Shown: in pieces, positions 8,379 to 17,642 of the stretch
Numbering within the stretch: position 1 is the first letter of the stretch
Layout of the letters: each line of letters opens with the position of its first letter
Assembly (NCBI GenBank): GCA_021737275.1
Contig: JAIPEE010000026.1
Location: forward strand, 1 to 55,234
Direction: 5' to 3'
Origin: Desulfobacterales bacterium
Lineage (GTDB): Bacteria > Desulfobacterota > Desulfobacteria > Desulfobacterales > JAIPEE01
DNA: 55,234 nucleotides
Notes under the pieces: model-generated
Seen by the model: the letters and a program-made list of their open reading frames with translations, nothing else
What the model was told of the DNA's origin: nothing
The model's database searches: none
Translations under genes and position numbers: made by a program

Positions 8379-9102
8379 GCGTTCCTTTACTACTGATTGT
8401 AATAGTAGCTACGCCAAAAGTCTGTTTATAATGCCGGGTATTAATGAAGTTGAATTTTTGAAGCAGTACCTGAAGCTCACACGGTTCTATGAATGTGGCA
8501 ATCGTTTTGGCTAAATATCGGTAAGCCATTTTCTCACCTGAAATAATTCCGCCAATGATCGGAAGCAAACCGTGCAGATAAAACTTGTAAAATATGCGAA
8601 CTATCGGATTTTCCGGACGGGTCAGCTCCAGTATAGCCAGTTTTCCACCCGGCTTCAATACACGGAAAACTTCTTTGAAAAAGTTATTCAGATCAGGGAT
8701 ATTACGGATACCGAATGCAATGGTTGCCGAATGAAAAGAATTGTCATTAAAAGGGATAACGCATGCATCCGCTACAACGGTATCACCTTTCAGCGCCTCT
8801 CTTTTTATCCCCTGTCGAATCATGTTTTCACTGAAATCAAGGGATGATACATTAGCATTATTTTGAGTTAACAGCAGAGAAAGATCACCGGTACCGCAGC
8901 AGAGATCCAGCACTCTTTTATTTTCTATGGGCGATATCAGCCGTATAGCTTTTTTACGCCATGATTGATCAATTCCAAAAGAGAGCAGGCGATTCAAAAG
9001 ATCATACGTTGGAACAATGACGTTGAACAGTTTTTGAATAAACTGTTTTCGTTCTTTGGGGTTCCGGTTATCCAGTTCATATGTGATGGCAACTTTTTTC
9101 AT
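8368..9102 (-). CDS. menG: Demethylmenaquinone methyltransferase (UbiE/MenG)
   Basis: A 244-residue class I SAM-dependent methyltransferase. Motif I is VLDLCCGTGDLSLLL; the UbiE-specific TIAFGIRNIPDLNNFFKEV and FRVLKPGGKLAILELTRP follow. It performs C-methylation of the naphthoquinone ring, the last step of menaquinone synthesis. The start codon overlaps the mqnC stop in an ATGA, and GGAG lies 6 bases before it. Since the surrounding pathway makes menaquinone and no other ubiquinone genes are seen, menG is the apt name, although the protein is of the UbiE family. Confidence 0.93.
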   Translation of the reverse strand: MKKVAITYELDNRNPKERKQFIQKLFNVIVPTYDLLNRLLSFGIDQSWRKKAIRLISPIENKRVLDLCCGTGDLSLLLTQNNANVSSLDFSENMIRQGIKREALKGDTVVADACVIPFNDNSFHSATIAFGIRNIPDLNNFFKEVFRVLKPGGKLAILELTRPENPIVRIFYKFYLHGLLPIIGGIISGEKMAYRYLAKTIATFIEPCELQVLLQKFNFINTRHYKQTFGVATITISSKGTHDD

Positions 9103-10166
9103 TTAAAACTCCGGATAACCTTGTATTCTGAATCCCGCTGAACCGGATCTTTGCCGGCATTTTTTATGATATCCACCAGTTCATCAATGTTGGTTCGCGT
9201 ATTAATGCCGGTGGCCTTAACAACCACCTCTTCAGTCAACACACCGCCCATATCATTGGCACCGAATGAAAGTGCAATCTGGGCAAGTTTCAGACCTTCG
9301 GTGAGCCATCCGGCCTGAATATAAGGTATGTTATCCAGAAATATTCGTGAGATGGCAACAATCTTCAGATACGTCATACCCGTGGCCGGTACAATATCTT
9401 CCATGAGGGTGTTGGCCGGGGAAAAGGACCAGGGAATAAAGGCACGCAGGTTTTTTGTTTCATCCTGAATATCCCGAATAACGGTTAAATGGTCAATCCG
9501 CTCTTCGTTTGTTTCACCCATTCCGTATGTCATCGTCGCTGATGATTTCATGCCATGTGCGGCAAGGGTGCGAATGACTTCACACCATTCATCTCTGGTG
9601 ATTTTACGGGGACTGACCTGCTTACGAATACGGTCTACAAGGAGATCGGATGCACCGGGCATGGAATCCAGACCGGCCGATTTCAGGGCTACGATAACTT
9701 CATCAATCGTAATACCGCTTTTTCGGGCCATATGAACGGCTTCAGCAGGAGAAAATGAGTGCAGATAGACAAAAGGGAAACGATCCTTTACCGATTTTAC
9801 AAGCGTCAGATAATTGCCGGCTGTGTAATCCGGATGAAGCCCACCCTGCAGCATTACCTGGGACCCACCGGCTTCGATAAGCGCTTCGACCTTCTGGAAT
9901 ATTTCATCCATCGAAAGATTATATTCCTCTATCCGGTTGGCTTTCGCATGAAATGCACAGAACTTACAGGCTGCTTCACAGACATTGGTAAAGTTGATAA
10001 TGCGATCAATGATGAAGCCCACCTGGCTGCTTTTCAGTGAATTCTTTCTTCTGAGATCAGCCGCTTTCCCAAGCTCAAGGATATCCCAATCAAAAAGCTC
10101 AAGGGCTTCCCGGGGACTTATTCTTTTACCGGCGTATATTTTTTTTATGAGTTTTTTGTTTTCCAT
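9099..10166 (-). CDS. mqnC: Cyclic dehypoxanthine futalosine synthase (radical SAM)
   Basis: A 355-residue radical SAM enzyme. The [4Fe-4S] cluster motif CEAACKFC (CxxxCxxC) is near residue 65. The following MLQGGLHPDY and YLHSFSPAE are typical of MqnC. The C-terminal half carries SFGANDMGGVLTEE, shared with MqnE and cofactor F420 synthase-type enzymes. It cyclises dehypoxanthine futalosine. The gene starts 7 bases after the mqnA stop with only a weak ribosome site, and its end overlaps menG by 4 bases. Confidence 0.95.
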   Translation of the reverse strand: MENKKLIKKIYAGKRISPREALELFDWDILELGKAADLRRKNSLKSSQVGFIIDRIINFTNVCEAACKFCAFHAKANRIEEYNLSMDEIFQKVEALIEAGGSQVMLQGGLHPDYTAGNYLTLVKSVKDRFPFVYLHSFSPAEAVHMARKSGITIDEVIVALKSAGLDSMPGASDLLVDRIRKQVSPRKITRDEWCEVIRTLAAHGMKSSATMTYGMGETNEERIDHLTVIRDIQDETKNLRAFIPWSFSPANTLMEDIVPATGMTYLKIVAISRIFLDNIPYIQAGWLTEGLKLAQIALSFGANDMGGVLTEEVVVKATGINTRTNIDELVDIIKNAGKDPVQRDSEYKVIRSFK

Positions 10167-10173
10167 AACAAAA

Positions 10174-10983
10174 TCATACTTTATAAAAATCCAGTTTTGA
10201 AATCTTTTTTAAAAATCCCAGCTCATTTCCCATTTCGTGATAAAAGGAGAGCGCTTTTTTCAAGTCATCCGAAAATGAGTAGTGAAGACGTGAAAAATAT
10301 TTGTCCAGATCATAGATGATATCCGGATATTTTTCACCGGCACAAGAAATGACTTTCTCCCGCTCGCTTTTCATGCTTTCCAGGGATAATCTGAATGATC
10401 GTCTGATATCTTCAATTTCTTTTGAATATTTGTCTGCCACACGTTTTTGTACTGTAAAAACGGCAAATACAACCGGGAATCCGGTTTTCCTGAGCCAGAG
10501 ATCACCCAGATCATAAGTATATGGTGCCGGTTCATCCATTTTAACCATGGCATGATTGCCGATTACAAGGCAGGCATCCACACCGTTCAGATCCGGTTTT
10601 GGCCCGGCGGCCAAGTAAACCGGATCAACATTATAATATTTTTTCAGAATTATTTTTAAAAGTGTAACGGTTGTATGGGATGCACTTGAAAGGCCGATCT
10701 TTTTTTTATCCAGTGCTTCTATCGGCTCTTTACTGAACAACATAACAGAACCGACATACCCGACCGAACTCAGGCAAAAGTCCGGCAAAACATAAACATC
10801 CGGTGCCATATCAGCACAGGATGCAGAGGAGACAGGACTCATATCCAGCTCTCCGGCAGACATTTTCCGGTTGAGCCGCCCGGGTAAGCCCGGCACAATA
10901 TTGATGCCGTTCACCGGCTGTTTTTCAAACATGTGATAATAATACGGATAGCAGTTCAGATAGTTGATATATCCCAGTTTCAT
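10174..10983 (-). CDS. mqnA: Chorismate dehydratase
   Basis: A 269-residue protein of the MqnA/MqnD periplasmic-binding-like superfamily. It opens with KLGYINYLNCYPYYYHM, the MqnA signature, and continues with LDMSPVSSASCAD and the SSASHTTVTLLK loop that binds the substrate. It removes water from chorismate to give 3-[(1-carboxyvinyl)oxy]benzoate, the first committed step of the futalosine route. It overlaps mqnE by 4 bases (ATGA), with GGAG 7 bases before the start. The length is normal. Confidence 0.93.
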   Translation of the reverse strand: MKLGYINYLNCYPYYYHMFEKQPVNGINIVPGLPGRLNRKMSAGELDMSPVSSASCADMAPDVYVLPDFCLSSVGYVGSVMLFSKEPIEALDKKKIGLSSASHTTVTLLKIILKKYYNVDPVYLAAGPKPDLNGVDACLVIGNHAMVKMDEPAPYTYDLGDLWLRKTGFPVVFAVFTVQKRVADKYSKEIEDIRRSFRLSLESMKSEREKVISCAGEKYPDIIYDLDKYFSRLHYSFSDDLKKALSFYHEMGNELGFLKKISKLDFYKV

Positions 10984-12089
10984 GATTTTTCTCCGGTACC
11001 AAGCCGGTTGTAACTTGCCGTGGTTCGTTGCGGCTTGAAACCGGCATCACTGATAAGCCTTTTCAGATAAGCTTCAGATCCATAGTCAGGTGTTTTAGCG
11101 CCGGCGGCATGTACCACCTTTTCATTATAGTAGGTTGCACCGATGTCATCAACACCGAATCGAAGCAGTATCTGGGCCATCTTTTCCCCGAGATACATCC
11201 AGAGTGCCTTTAAATGAGGCATATTATGCAGAAAAATACGACCGGTTGCATAAATCCTGATATCCTCAAATCCGGTTGTCTGAGCACGTCTTGCCTTGAT
11301 CTGTGTGTTGGCATCATGAAAAGGCAGGGGCACAAAGGTTTTAAAACCGCCGGTTTCATCTTGGAGTTCCCTGAGTTTAGCGAGATGATCCACAATATCT
11401 TCCACCCGTTCATTGTGATTATAGAGCATGGTAGCATTTGTTTTAAGACCCTTGTTATGGGCAATCCGCATAATCTCAAGCCATCGCTTCCCGGGGATCT
11501 TGTCCGGTGCAATAATGGTGCGGATATGGGGTGCAAAAATTTCGGCACCGCCGCCGGGAAGCGCACCGACACCGGCATCAATGAGCCGGTCAAAAACCTC
11601 TTCTACAGAGATATTATTGACCCGTGCGAAATAGTCATATTCCACTGCAGTGAAGGCGACAATGAACATATCGGGTTTGATTCGTTTGATAATCCTGAGC
11701 ATCTCTTCAAAGTAATCCAGCTTGAGATCCGGACGGATACCACCCACGATATGCACTTCATCAATGCCTGTTGAAACTGCATCCGTTACCCGTTTTTCGA
11801 TTTCTTCATGGGATAACAGGAATGCCTGAGGGTCGTCTTTGTCACACGAATAGGCACAAAGAGGGCAGCGGAGCTCACAAATATTGGTGTAGTTGAGATT
11901 CATATTTACACCATAGAAAGCAATATCGCCATGAAGTTCAGACCGGATATGGTGTGCTATAGTACCAAGATCCAATATGTCACTGGTTGTGAGCATATAT
12001 CGGGCATCAGATTCGTTGATCGGTGTATTGCCCATTACTTTTTCGGCGATTTGCCTGAGCGTTTTATTTTGAATACTTTCTAATATCAT
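10980..12089 (-). CDS. mqnE: Aminofutalosine synthase (radical SAM)
   Basis: A 369-residue radical SAM enzyme with the cluster motif CELRCPLC near residue 75, followed by HIVGGIRPDLKLDYFEEML and a GGGAEIF motif typical of MqnE. It joins the MqnA product to SAM to form aminodeoxyfutalosine. It is paralogous to MqnC in the same operon, and both end in a DD(I/M)G motif (GVDDIGATYYNEKV here). The start codon overlaps the ubiX-like stop by 4 bases, so translation is probably coupled; the upstream ribosome site is weak. Confidence 0.95.
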   Translation of the reverse strand: MILESIQNKTLRQIAEKVMGNTPINESDARYMLTTSDILDLGTIAHHIRSELHGDIAFYGVNMNLNYTNICELRCPLCAYSCDKDDPQAFLLSHEEIEKRVTDAVSTGIDEVHIVGGIRPDLKLDYFEEMLRIIKRIKPDMFIVAFTAVEYDYFARVNNISVEEVFDRLIDAGVGALPGGGAEIFAPHIRTIIAPDKIPGKRWLEIMRIAHNKGLKTNATMLYNHNERVEDIVDHLAKLRELQDETGGFKTFVPLPFHDANTQIKARRAQTTGFEDIRIYATGRIFLHNMPHLKALWMYLGEKMAQILLRFGVDDIGATYYNEKVVHAAGAKTPDYGSEAYLKRLISDAGFKPQRTTASYNRLGTGEKS

Positions 12090-12700
12090 TGTATCAAATC
12101 TTTGCTTAATTCTTCCCAGCTTTTGAATAGATTATGATTGATATCCAGCAGGTTTAAAATTTTTCCAACAATAAAGTCCACTGTATCCTCAATTGTTTTG
12201 GGTCGGGTATAAAAGCCGGGCACCGGCATGACGATATCTGCACCGGCCCGTGCAACTTTTTGTAAATTTTCAATATGGATAATGCTCATGGGCGTTTCCC
12301 TCGGGACAATGATCAGCCGGTGTTTTTCTTTTATGGCCACATCTGCTGAACGTGTAATCAGGGTATCTGCGTATCCGTGTGAAATGGCTGCCAGGGTTTT
12401 CATGGAGCAGGGAACAACCACTGTTGCCTCGATTCGGGTACTGCCGCTGGCTGCCGGAGAAAAAAAATTCCGGTTATCATATTCTTCAAAAAGGGCGGTT
12501 TCTTTTGCAATGCCGCGTTTTTCGATTATGTTCCTGAGAGAGTCGGTGTGTCCCTCAAGATCAGGGATTTCGTACTCGATGATCTTTTTTGCAGGGTCTG
12601 AAACAACAGCAGATACGGATTTACCGGCATTGAGGAGTTCTTCTATAAGCCGGATGCCTAAAATAGGGCCGCTTGCACCGGAAATGGCAACGACAATCAT
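12086..12700 (-). CDS. ubiX: UbiX-family flavin prenyltransferase
   Basis: A 204-residue flavoprotein of the UbiX/Pad1 type. The FMN-binding start is VVAISGASGPILGIRLIEEL. The middle has the VVPCSMKTLAAISHGYADTLITR stretch, and the C-terminus has the conserved RETPMSIIHIENL and PVPGFYTRP segments. It makes prenylated FMN, the cofactor of the UbiD-type decarboxylase encoded at 13579-15027. A strong AGGAGG lies before the ATG at 12700. In futalosine organisms the UbiX/UbiD/UbiA-like trio handles the late steps of menaquinone synthesis, which fits this operon. Confidence 0.93.
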   Translation of the reverse strand: MIVVAISGASGPILGIRLIEELLNAGKSVSAVVSDPAKKIIEYEIPDLEGHTDSLRNIIEKRGIAKETALFEEYDNRNFFSPAASGSTRIEATVVVPCSMKTLAAISHGYADTLITRSADVAIKEKHRLIIVPRETPMSIIHIENLQKVARAGADIVMPVPGFYTRPKTIEDTVDFIVGKILNLLDINHNLFKSWEELSKDLIQ

Positions 12701-12746
12701 GATCGCCTCCTGTTAAAATATATTTTTCGACAGTTCATAGATTCAC

Positions 12747-13589
12747 TCATCTTGCCAGTAAATCAATCAGCGCACCGGCAAAAAGAAGCGGTGAAATCAG
12801 CATATTGGCTTTAAAAAATTTTTTGACCGCAACAGGTGTGTCATTCTGCCTTGCCAGTATTTGCTGGTAAGTGAAAATCAGTAAAATGCCAATGATGGAT
12901 ATCCAGTATGGCTTGCCCATGTCGACCAGCAAGCCCGCAATAATAAGTGCAGCCAGACATGACATATAGCAGATGGTTGATATCTTGATAGCTTTTTTAC
13001 GGCCATATTTAACGGGAATGGAGTGAAGCTTTTCCTTTTTGTCAAAATCCATATCCTGCAGCGAATAAACAATATCAAGGCCTGCAATCCAGGTTAAGAT
13101 CACTATGCCGAGAATAAAGGGCACGATTGTAAAATGACCGGTTGCGGCAAGATACCCGCCCATGGGGGCTGCAGCCTCAACCGCACCCAGATAAAAATGG
13201 ACAGAGGAACTGAACCTTTTGAAAAACGAATAGGAAAAAAGTAAAAATATGGCCGGAAAAGATAAATAGTAACAAAGTGTATTCAGCATGTATGATGAAA
13301 ATACCAGCAGAAGACATGACAGAATTGCAAGCAGCCAGACAATGTAAGGCTTTACTTCTCCTTTGGGAATCTGGCGGTCTTGTGTTCGGGGATTTTTGGC
13401 ATCAATACGTGCATCAATGACCCGGTTAAAGGACATTCCTGCTGTTCGTGCAGCAAAAAGGGCAAGTGTTGCCCAAATCCATGTCGTAAAGGTGCCGCCG
13501 CCGGCAAAAAGGATGCCGATATATGCAAAGGGCAGAGCAAAAAGCGTCTGCTCAATCATGATCAGTTTTGAAAATGTCTTAAAATCCAT
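12747..13589 (-). CDS. UbiA-family prenyltransferase (menaquinone late step)
   Basis: A polytopic membrane protein of about 280 residues with roughly eight or nine hydrophobic segments. The two aspartate-rich motifs that bind prenyl diphosphate through Mg2+ are present: NRVIDARIDAKNPRT near residue 65 and DIVYSLQDMDFDKKEK near residue 180. In this context it should attach the polyprenyl tail to the dihydroxynaphthoate core (the MqnP role) rather than act in ubiquinone synthesis. I chose the ATG at 13589 (MDFKTFSKLIM), 11 bases inside the ubiD-like stop; a longer frame from 13613 has eight extra residues without family support. A 46-base gap separates it from ubiX. Confidence 0.88.
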   Translation of the reverse strand: MDFKTFSKLIMIEQTLFALPFAYIGILFAGGGTFTTWIWATLALFAARTAGMSFNRVIDARIDAKNPRTQDRQIPKGEVKPYIVWLLAILSCLLLVFSSYMLNTLCYYLSFPAIFLLFSYSFFKRFSSSVHFYLGAVEAAAPMGGYLAATGHFTIVPFILGIVILTWIAGLDIVYSLQDMDFDKKEKLHSIPVKYGRKKAIKISTICYMSCLAALIIAGLLVDMGKPYWISIIGILLIFTYQQILARQNDTPVAVKKFFKANMLISPLLFAGALIDLLAR

Positions 13590-15027
13590 ATGATTTCCAG
13601 CGTTTTGTAACACGATCTTTTATCTCATCCGACATGGTGATTTCATTCGGCCAGTCGCGGCCCATGCCCTCTTCACGTGTTTTTCGGGTGGCATCTATCC
13701 CCATTTTCCCACCAAAATTAGCAAATGGTGCAGAATGGTCAAGTGCATCCAGAGGACCCTCGGACATCAGCAGATCCCGCCTGGGATCTACATTATTCAA
13801 CAGTTTCCATACTACTGTGCTGTAATCCCTGAGATCAATATCTTTATCAAAAACAGCAACAAATTTTGTGGAGGCCATCTGGCCCAACCCCCAGAGGGCA
13901 TTGATAACTTTTTTGGCCTCTCCGGGATATTTTTTGTCAATCGAAACCAGCGCACAGTTATGGAAAACACCCTCAAGAGGCAGTTCCATATCTACAATTT
14001 CCGGTACGACCATTTTGAGCATCGGCAGAAAAATGCGTTCGGTAGCCTTGGCCATGTAACAGTCTTCCATGGGCGGTTTGCCCACAATAGTTGTTGGATA
14101 AACAGCATTTTTCCTACAGGTAATGCATGTTACATGAAAGACGGGATAAATATCCGCAGGCGAATAAAACCCGGTATGATCGCCAAACGGCCCTTCTATC
14201 CTTTCTTCTGACGGATCTACATAACCTTCTAAAATAAAATCGGCTTCAGCCGGCACAAACAGATCAACCGTTTTTGCCTTAACAATTTCAACCGGTTTTG
14301 AAGAGATAAATGCAGCCAGTATGAGTTCATCAATATCCGGCGGCAGGGGCGCTGTGGCGGCATAGGTTACCTCCGGTGGCCCACCTATGGCCACCGCAAC
14401 ATCCATCCGTTTATTATTAAGGTTTTTGTATTTATCAAAATGACGTGTACCGTCTTTGTTATACTGCCAGTGCATACCGGTAGTTTTATTGTCATATTTG
14501 TGCATCCGGTACATACCCATATTCTGCATGCCGTGTTCAGGATCTTTTGTGATTACAAGGGGTAAGGTAATAAAGGGTCCCCCGTCTTCGGGCCAGCATG
14601 TTAAGATGGGAAGCGCATCAAGCATCGGGCCGGCAGCATCAAACGTTCTTTCCTGGCATGGTGCATTTTTCACCTTTTTGGGAATCAGATGGGCCATCTC
14701 CTTAAGGGTAAAAAGCAGTTTGATTTTTTCAATGAAACTCTGCGGCGGTTTCATCTTGAGCTGGGCCATCAGTTTGTCGGCAATTTCATCAAACCTGTTA
14801 CAGTATAATGCCGACGCCATCCGTTTATAACTGCCATAGGCATTTATCAGGATAGGGAACTCTGAATCCTTTACATTTTCACAAAAAAGAGCCGGACCGT
14901 TATTCTTACTGATGCGATCGGCAATTTCCGTTATCTCAAGATAGGGGTCAACTTCTGCAGGGATTCGGTGCAGTTCATTCATTGATTCAAGCTTTTCGAT
15001 AAACTGCCGTGTATTTTTATATGCCAT
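13579..15027 (-). CDS. UbiD-family decarboxylase (menaquinone late step)
   Basis: A 482-residue prenyl-FMN-dependent decarboxylase of the UbiD family. Visible landmarks are the N-terminal RQFIEKLESMNELHRI, GMYRMHKYDNKTTGMHWQ (cofactor-binding region), and EGPFGDHTGFYSPADIYPV, which carries the metal- and proton-donor acidic residues. It is the first gene of the operon and probably decarboxylates the prenylated 6-naphthoate, the MqnL-type role, with its cofactor supplied by the UbiX-like gene two places downstream. AAGGT precedes the ATG at 15027. The promoter should lie just upstream, before 15120. Confidence 0.9.
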   Translation of the reverse strand: MAYKNTRQFIEKLESMNELHRIPAEVDPYLEITEIADRISKNNGPALFCENVKDSEFPILINAYGSYKRMASALYCNRFDEIADKLMAQLKMKPPQSFIEKIKLLFTLKEMAHLIPKKVKNAPCQERTFDAAGPMLDALPILTCWPEDGGPFITLPLVITKDPEHGMQNMGMYRMHKYDNKTTGMHWQYNKDGTRHFDKYKNLNNKRMDVAVAIGGPPEVTYAATAPLPPDIDELILAAFISSKPVEIVKAKTVDLFVPAEADFILEGYVDPSEERIEGPFGDHTGFYSPADIYPVFHVTCITCRKNAVYPTTIVGKPPMEDCYMAKATERIFLPMLKMVVPEIVDMELPLEGVFHNCALVSIDKKYPGEAKKVINALWGLGQMASTKFVAVFDKDIDLRDYSTVVWKLLNNVDPRRDLLMSEGPLDALDHSAPFANFGGKMGIDATRKTREEGMGRDWPNEITMSDEIKDRVTKRWKSYGF

Positions 15028-15352
15028 GGCTTACAACCTTATGTTATATTTAAAGAAGTCTAAAAATATGAATTATTATAACCATTTTGCAAACATAAAA
15101 GAATAGTTGAACCCCATTTGTGTGTCAAGCCGGAAAAATTGAAAAAGTTACCCTATCTTTTCGATTTTCATCTGGCAAAGCGCTCAATCCATTAAAAGAT
15201 AAGGGGTTAATCGGAATAGTTGTCTGTTTTTGGGTGTACTCCAGGGAAATAAACCACTTTTATGTGCTTTTACGGATTTCTTCATACGATGTGCTATTGT
15301 TGTTTTCTGCAGCTTGTGGTAGATGGCTGAAAAACTTATTAAAGGAAAAATT
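15028..15352. other. Divergent intergenic region with one copy of a dispersed repeat
   Basis: This region separates the minus-strand menaquinone operon from the plus-strand radical SAM gene, so it should hold both promoters; I could not place either with confidence. It contains a repeat of about 100 bp (15140-15243) also found at about 44358-44461. A 78-codon frame starting at 15120 runs across the repeat, but it has no ribosome site and I do not call it a gene. Confidence 0.5.
15140..15243 (+). repeat. Dispersed intergenic repeat, copy A
   Basis: Aligned without gaps to copy B (44358-44461), the right 76 bases match at about 55 positions by hand count, with the run TGTTTTTGGGTG identical. 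The left 25-30 bases are also similar (AAAAAGTT, then a T-rich run). Both copies lie between genes in the same orientation on the plus strand. One reading frame of both gives a similar peptide with GK..NPL..KGL and VCFWV.S. Confidence 0.65.
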
Positions 15353-16300
15353 ATGACTCAGGATAAAAAAGAGTATAAATATATATTTGGTCCGGTTCCT
15401 TCAAGAAGGCTTGGTATGTCGCTTGGTGTTGATCTGATGCCGCACAAAACCTGCACACTGGATTGTGTTTACTGTGAAAGCGGGAAAACGACAAATTTGA
15501 CGGTTGAAAGGAAAGCGTTTGTTCCTACAGATGAGGTTATAGGCGAACTTACCGACTTTCTGTCGAGTGATCCGGCTTTGGATTATATTACATTTTCAGG
15601 TTCGGGCGAGCCGACACTCCATGAAGGAATTGGAGATATAGTTGATTTTATCAAAAAAAACTACCCTCAATATAATGTCGCAATTTTGACAAACGGTACG
15701 CTTTTTTATCTGCCTGAGGTTCGAAAACAGTTGCTCAAGGCCGATCTTATTAAGGCATCTATGGATGCCGTATCGGATGAAACATTTGTTCGTATAAACA
15801 GACCTCATAGAACTTTGAATCTTGAAGACATTTGCAATGGGTTGGTTAAGTTGAGACAGGAGTTCAAAAACAGTCTGGTTATTGAGGTGTTTTTTATTCC
15901 TAAGATAAATATGGCAGATGACGAACTAAAAAAAATAAAATTGATGCTTGACAGAATCCAGCCGGATCAGGTGCAGCTCAATGCACTGGACAGGCCCGGT
16001 ACGGAATCCTGGGTTGATACAGCCGAAGAGGTAGAGATGAAGCGTATTGCATCCTATCTTGGAAAGGCAGAGATAATAAAGCACTATAAAACATCTGCAA
16101 TGGAAAATTCCGCCGGGATGGATGTTGAACATGCAATTGTCTCAACCATCAAAAGACGGCCATGTACAGCAAGAGATATTGCACAGTCTCTCGGTATTTC
16201 AGAAGAAAATGTCAAAGCACATGCCGATATTCTTATTAATAACAGTCGAATTGTTGAACATAAAATGCCGAGAGGTGTTTTTTATAAACTTTATGAATAG
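15353..16300 (+). CDS. Radical SAM protein with C-terminal winged helix
   Basis: A 315-residue radical SAM protein of the COG0731 type. It opens with the diagnostic FGPVPSRRLGMSLGVDLMPH, then the cluster motif CTLDCVYC (CxxxCxxC), and FSGSGEPTLH in the core. The last 70 residues (IVSTIKRRPCTARDIAQSLG, then IVEHKMPRGVFYKL) form a small winged-helix-like domain often found in this subfamily. The reaction is unknown. The family shares ancestry with wyosine-tRNA synthases but is also widespread in bacteria lacking that modification. I chose the ATG at 15353 because AAAGGA lies 7 bases upstream; the longer frame from 15323 has no ribosome site. Confidence 0.88.
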   Translation: MTQDKKEYKYIFGPVPSRRLGMSLGVDLMPHKTCTLDCVYCESGKTTNLTVERKAFVPTDEVIGELTDFLSSDPALDYITFSGSGEPTLHEGIGDIVDFIKKNYPQYNVAILTNGTLFYLPEVRKQLLKADLIKASMDAVSDETFVRINRPHRTLNLEDICNGLVKLRQEFKNSLVIEVFFIPKINMADDELKKIKLMLDRIQPDQVQLNALDRPGTESWVDTAEEVEMKRIASYLGKAEIIKHYKTSAMENSAGMDVEHAIVSTIKRRPCTARDIAQSLGISEENVKAHADILINNSRIVEHKMPRGVFYKLYE

Positions 16301-16436
16301 GTGTTAAAAAATAGTATAATTTTTTATAAAATGCATATTTTGCTTGTAACCTAATATTATTTTTAGTAATACTGTTTATTCATTTCTACCCGGTAGCTAT
16401 CATTTGACCGTATGACCGATACAAAAGGGGGATGTC

Positions 16437-17642
16437 ATGCCGATTTTTCTTTGGGAAGGTAAAAACAGAAAAGGCGATGTTCAAAAAGGTGAGATGGAAG
16501 CCCCGTCAGCCGATGCCGTTCGTTTTAACCTGAGCAGACAAAGAATCGTTCCAACCAAGATAAAGAAAAAGCCAAAAGATTTATTTGAAAATGTCAGCTT
16601 TCTTCAGCCTAAAGTAAAACAGGGTGATATCATATTATTTGCAAGACAGTTTTCAACTATGATCGATGCCGGCCTTCCGATTATTCAGTGTCTTGAGATA
16701 TTGCATGCGCAGAGTGAAAACAAGACATTTAAAGTGATCATGAAAAAGATAAAGGACTCCGTTGAGAGTGGCGAGACGCTTGCGGAGGCATTAAAAAAAT
16801 ACCCGGAACATTTTGATGATCTTTTTGTAAATATGATTGCAGCCGGTGAGGCCGGCGGTATTCTGGATACCATTTTGAGGCGACTTGCAGCCTATATGGA
16901 AAAGGCTGCCAAGCTAAAAGCCAAAGTCAAGGGCGCCATGGTTTATCCTGTGGTTACGCTTAGTATTGCCGTACTCGTTCTTATTGTAATTTTAGTTTTT
17001 GTAATCCCTGTTTTCCAGCAAATGTTTGCCGATTTTGGTGGAGATTTGCCTGTACCGACTAAAATTGTTGTCGCATTAAGTGATTTTTTTAAAGATAATA
17101 TAATTTGGATTGTTCTCGGAATTGGGATTTTAATTTTTGCCTTTAAAAAATTCTATAAAACACCAAAGGGTCAGATTATAGTAGATGATCTCCTTTTAAG
17201 AATGCCGGTTTTTGGTATCCTTGTAAGAAAGGTTGCTGTTGCAAAATTTACCAGAACCATGGGAACCATGCTGGGAAGTGGTGTGGCAATTTTAGATGCT
17301 CTTGATATTGTAGCGAAAACAGCAGGGAATAAAACGATAGAAAAAGCAGTTTATGGTGTACGGTCCGGTATCTCTGAAGGGCGTACAATGGCTGAGCCCT
17401 TATCCGAAACCGGCGTTTTCCCTGCAATGGTCTGCTCAATGATTGCTGTGGGTGAATCAACGGGGGCCATAGATGCAATGCTTGAAAAAATTGCCGATTT
17501 TTATGATGAAGAGGTGGATCAGGCTGTAGAAAACATTACAGCCCTTATCGAGCCTTTTATGCTTGTCTTTCTTGGTGTTACAATCGGCGGACTGGTAATT
17601 GCTATGTATCTACCAATATTTAAAATTGCCGGTGCCATTTAA
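16437..17642 (+). CDS. pilC: Type IV pilus inner-membrane platform protein PilC
   Basis: A 401-residue protein with two GspF/PilC domains: residues about 65-190, with the signature FARQFSTMIDAGLPIIQCLEIL, and about 270-395, with KFTRTMGTMLGSGVAILDALD. Three long hydrophobic segments anchor it in the inner membrane (AMVYPVVTLSIAVLVLIVIL near 165-190, IIWIVLGIGILIFAF near 222, and LVFLGVTIGGLVIAMYLP at the end). It is the platform for pilus assembly with PilM/N/O and the PilB/T ATPases. GGGGG precedes the ATG. Here it stands alone with a sensor kinase; pilM and pilN lie 36 kb further on. Confidence 0.93.
   Translation: MPIFLWEGKNRKGDVQKGEMEAPSADAVRFNLSRQRIVPTKIKKKPKDLFENVSFLQPKVKQGDIILFARQFSTMIDAGLPIIQCLEILHAQSENKTFKVIMKKIKDSVESGETLAEALKKYPEHFDDLFVNMIAAGEAGGILDTILRRLAAYMEKAAKLKAKVKGAMVYPVVTLSIAVLVLIVILVFVIPVFQQMFADFGGDLPVPTKIVVALSDFFKDNIIWIVLGIGILIFAFKKFYKTPKGQIIVDDLLLRMPVFGILVRKVAVAKFTRTMGTMLGSGVAILDALDIVAKTAGNKTIEKAVYGVRSGISEGRTMAEPLSETGVFPAMVCSMIAVGESTGAIDAMLEKIADFYDEEVDQAVENITALIEPFMLVFLGVTIGGLVIAMYLPIFKIAGAI

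Noticed and set aside
15120-15356. 78-codon frame across repeat copy A
   Set aside because: No ribosome site, and it overlaps the radical SAM start; the similar peptide in copy B is cut by a stop codon, so a repeat is the better explanation.
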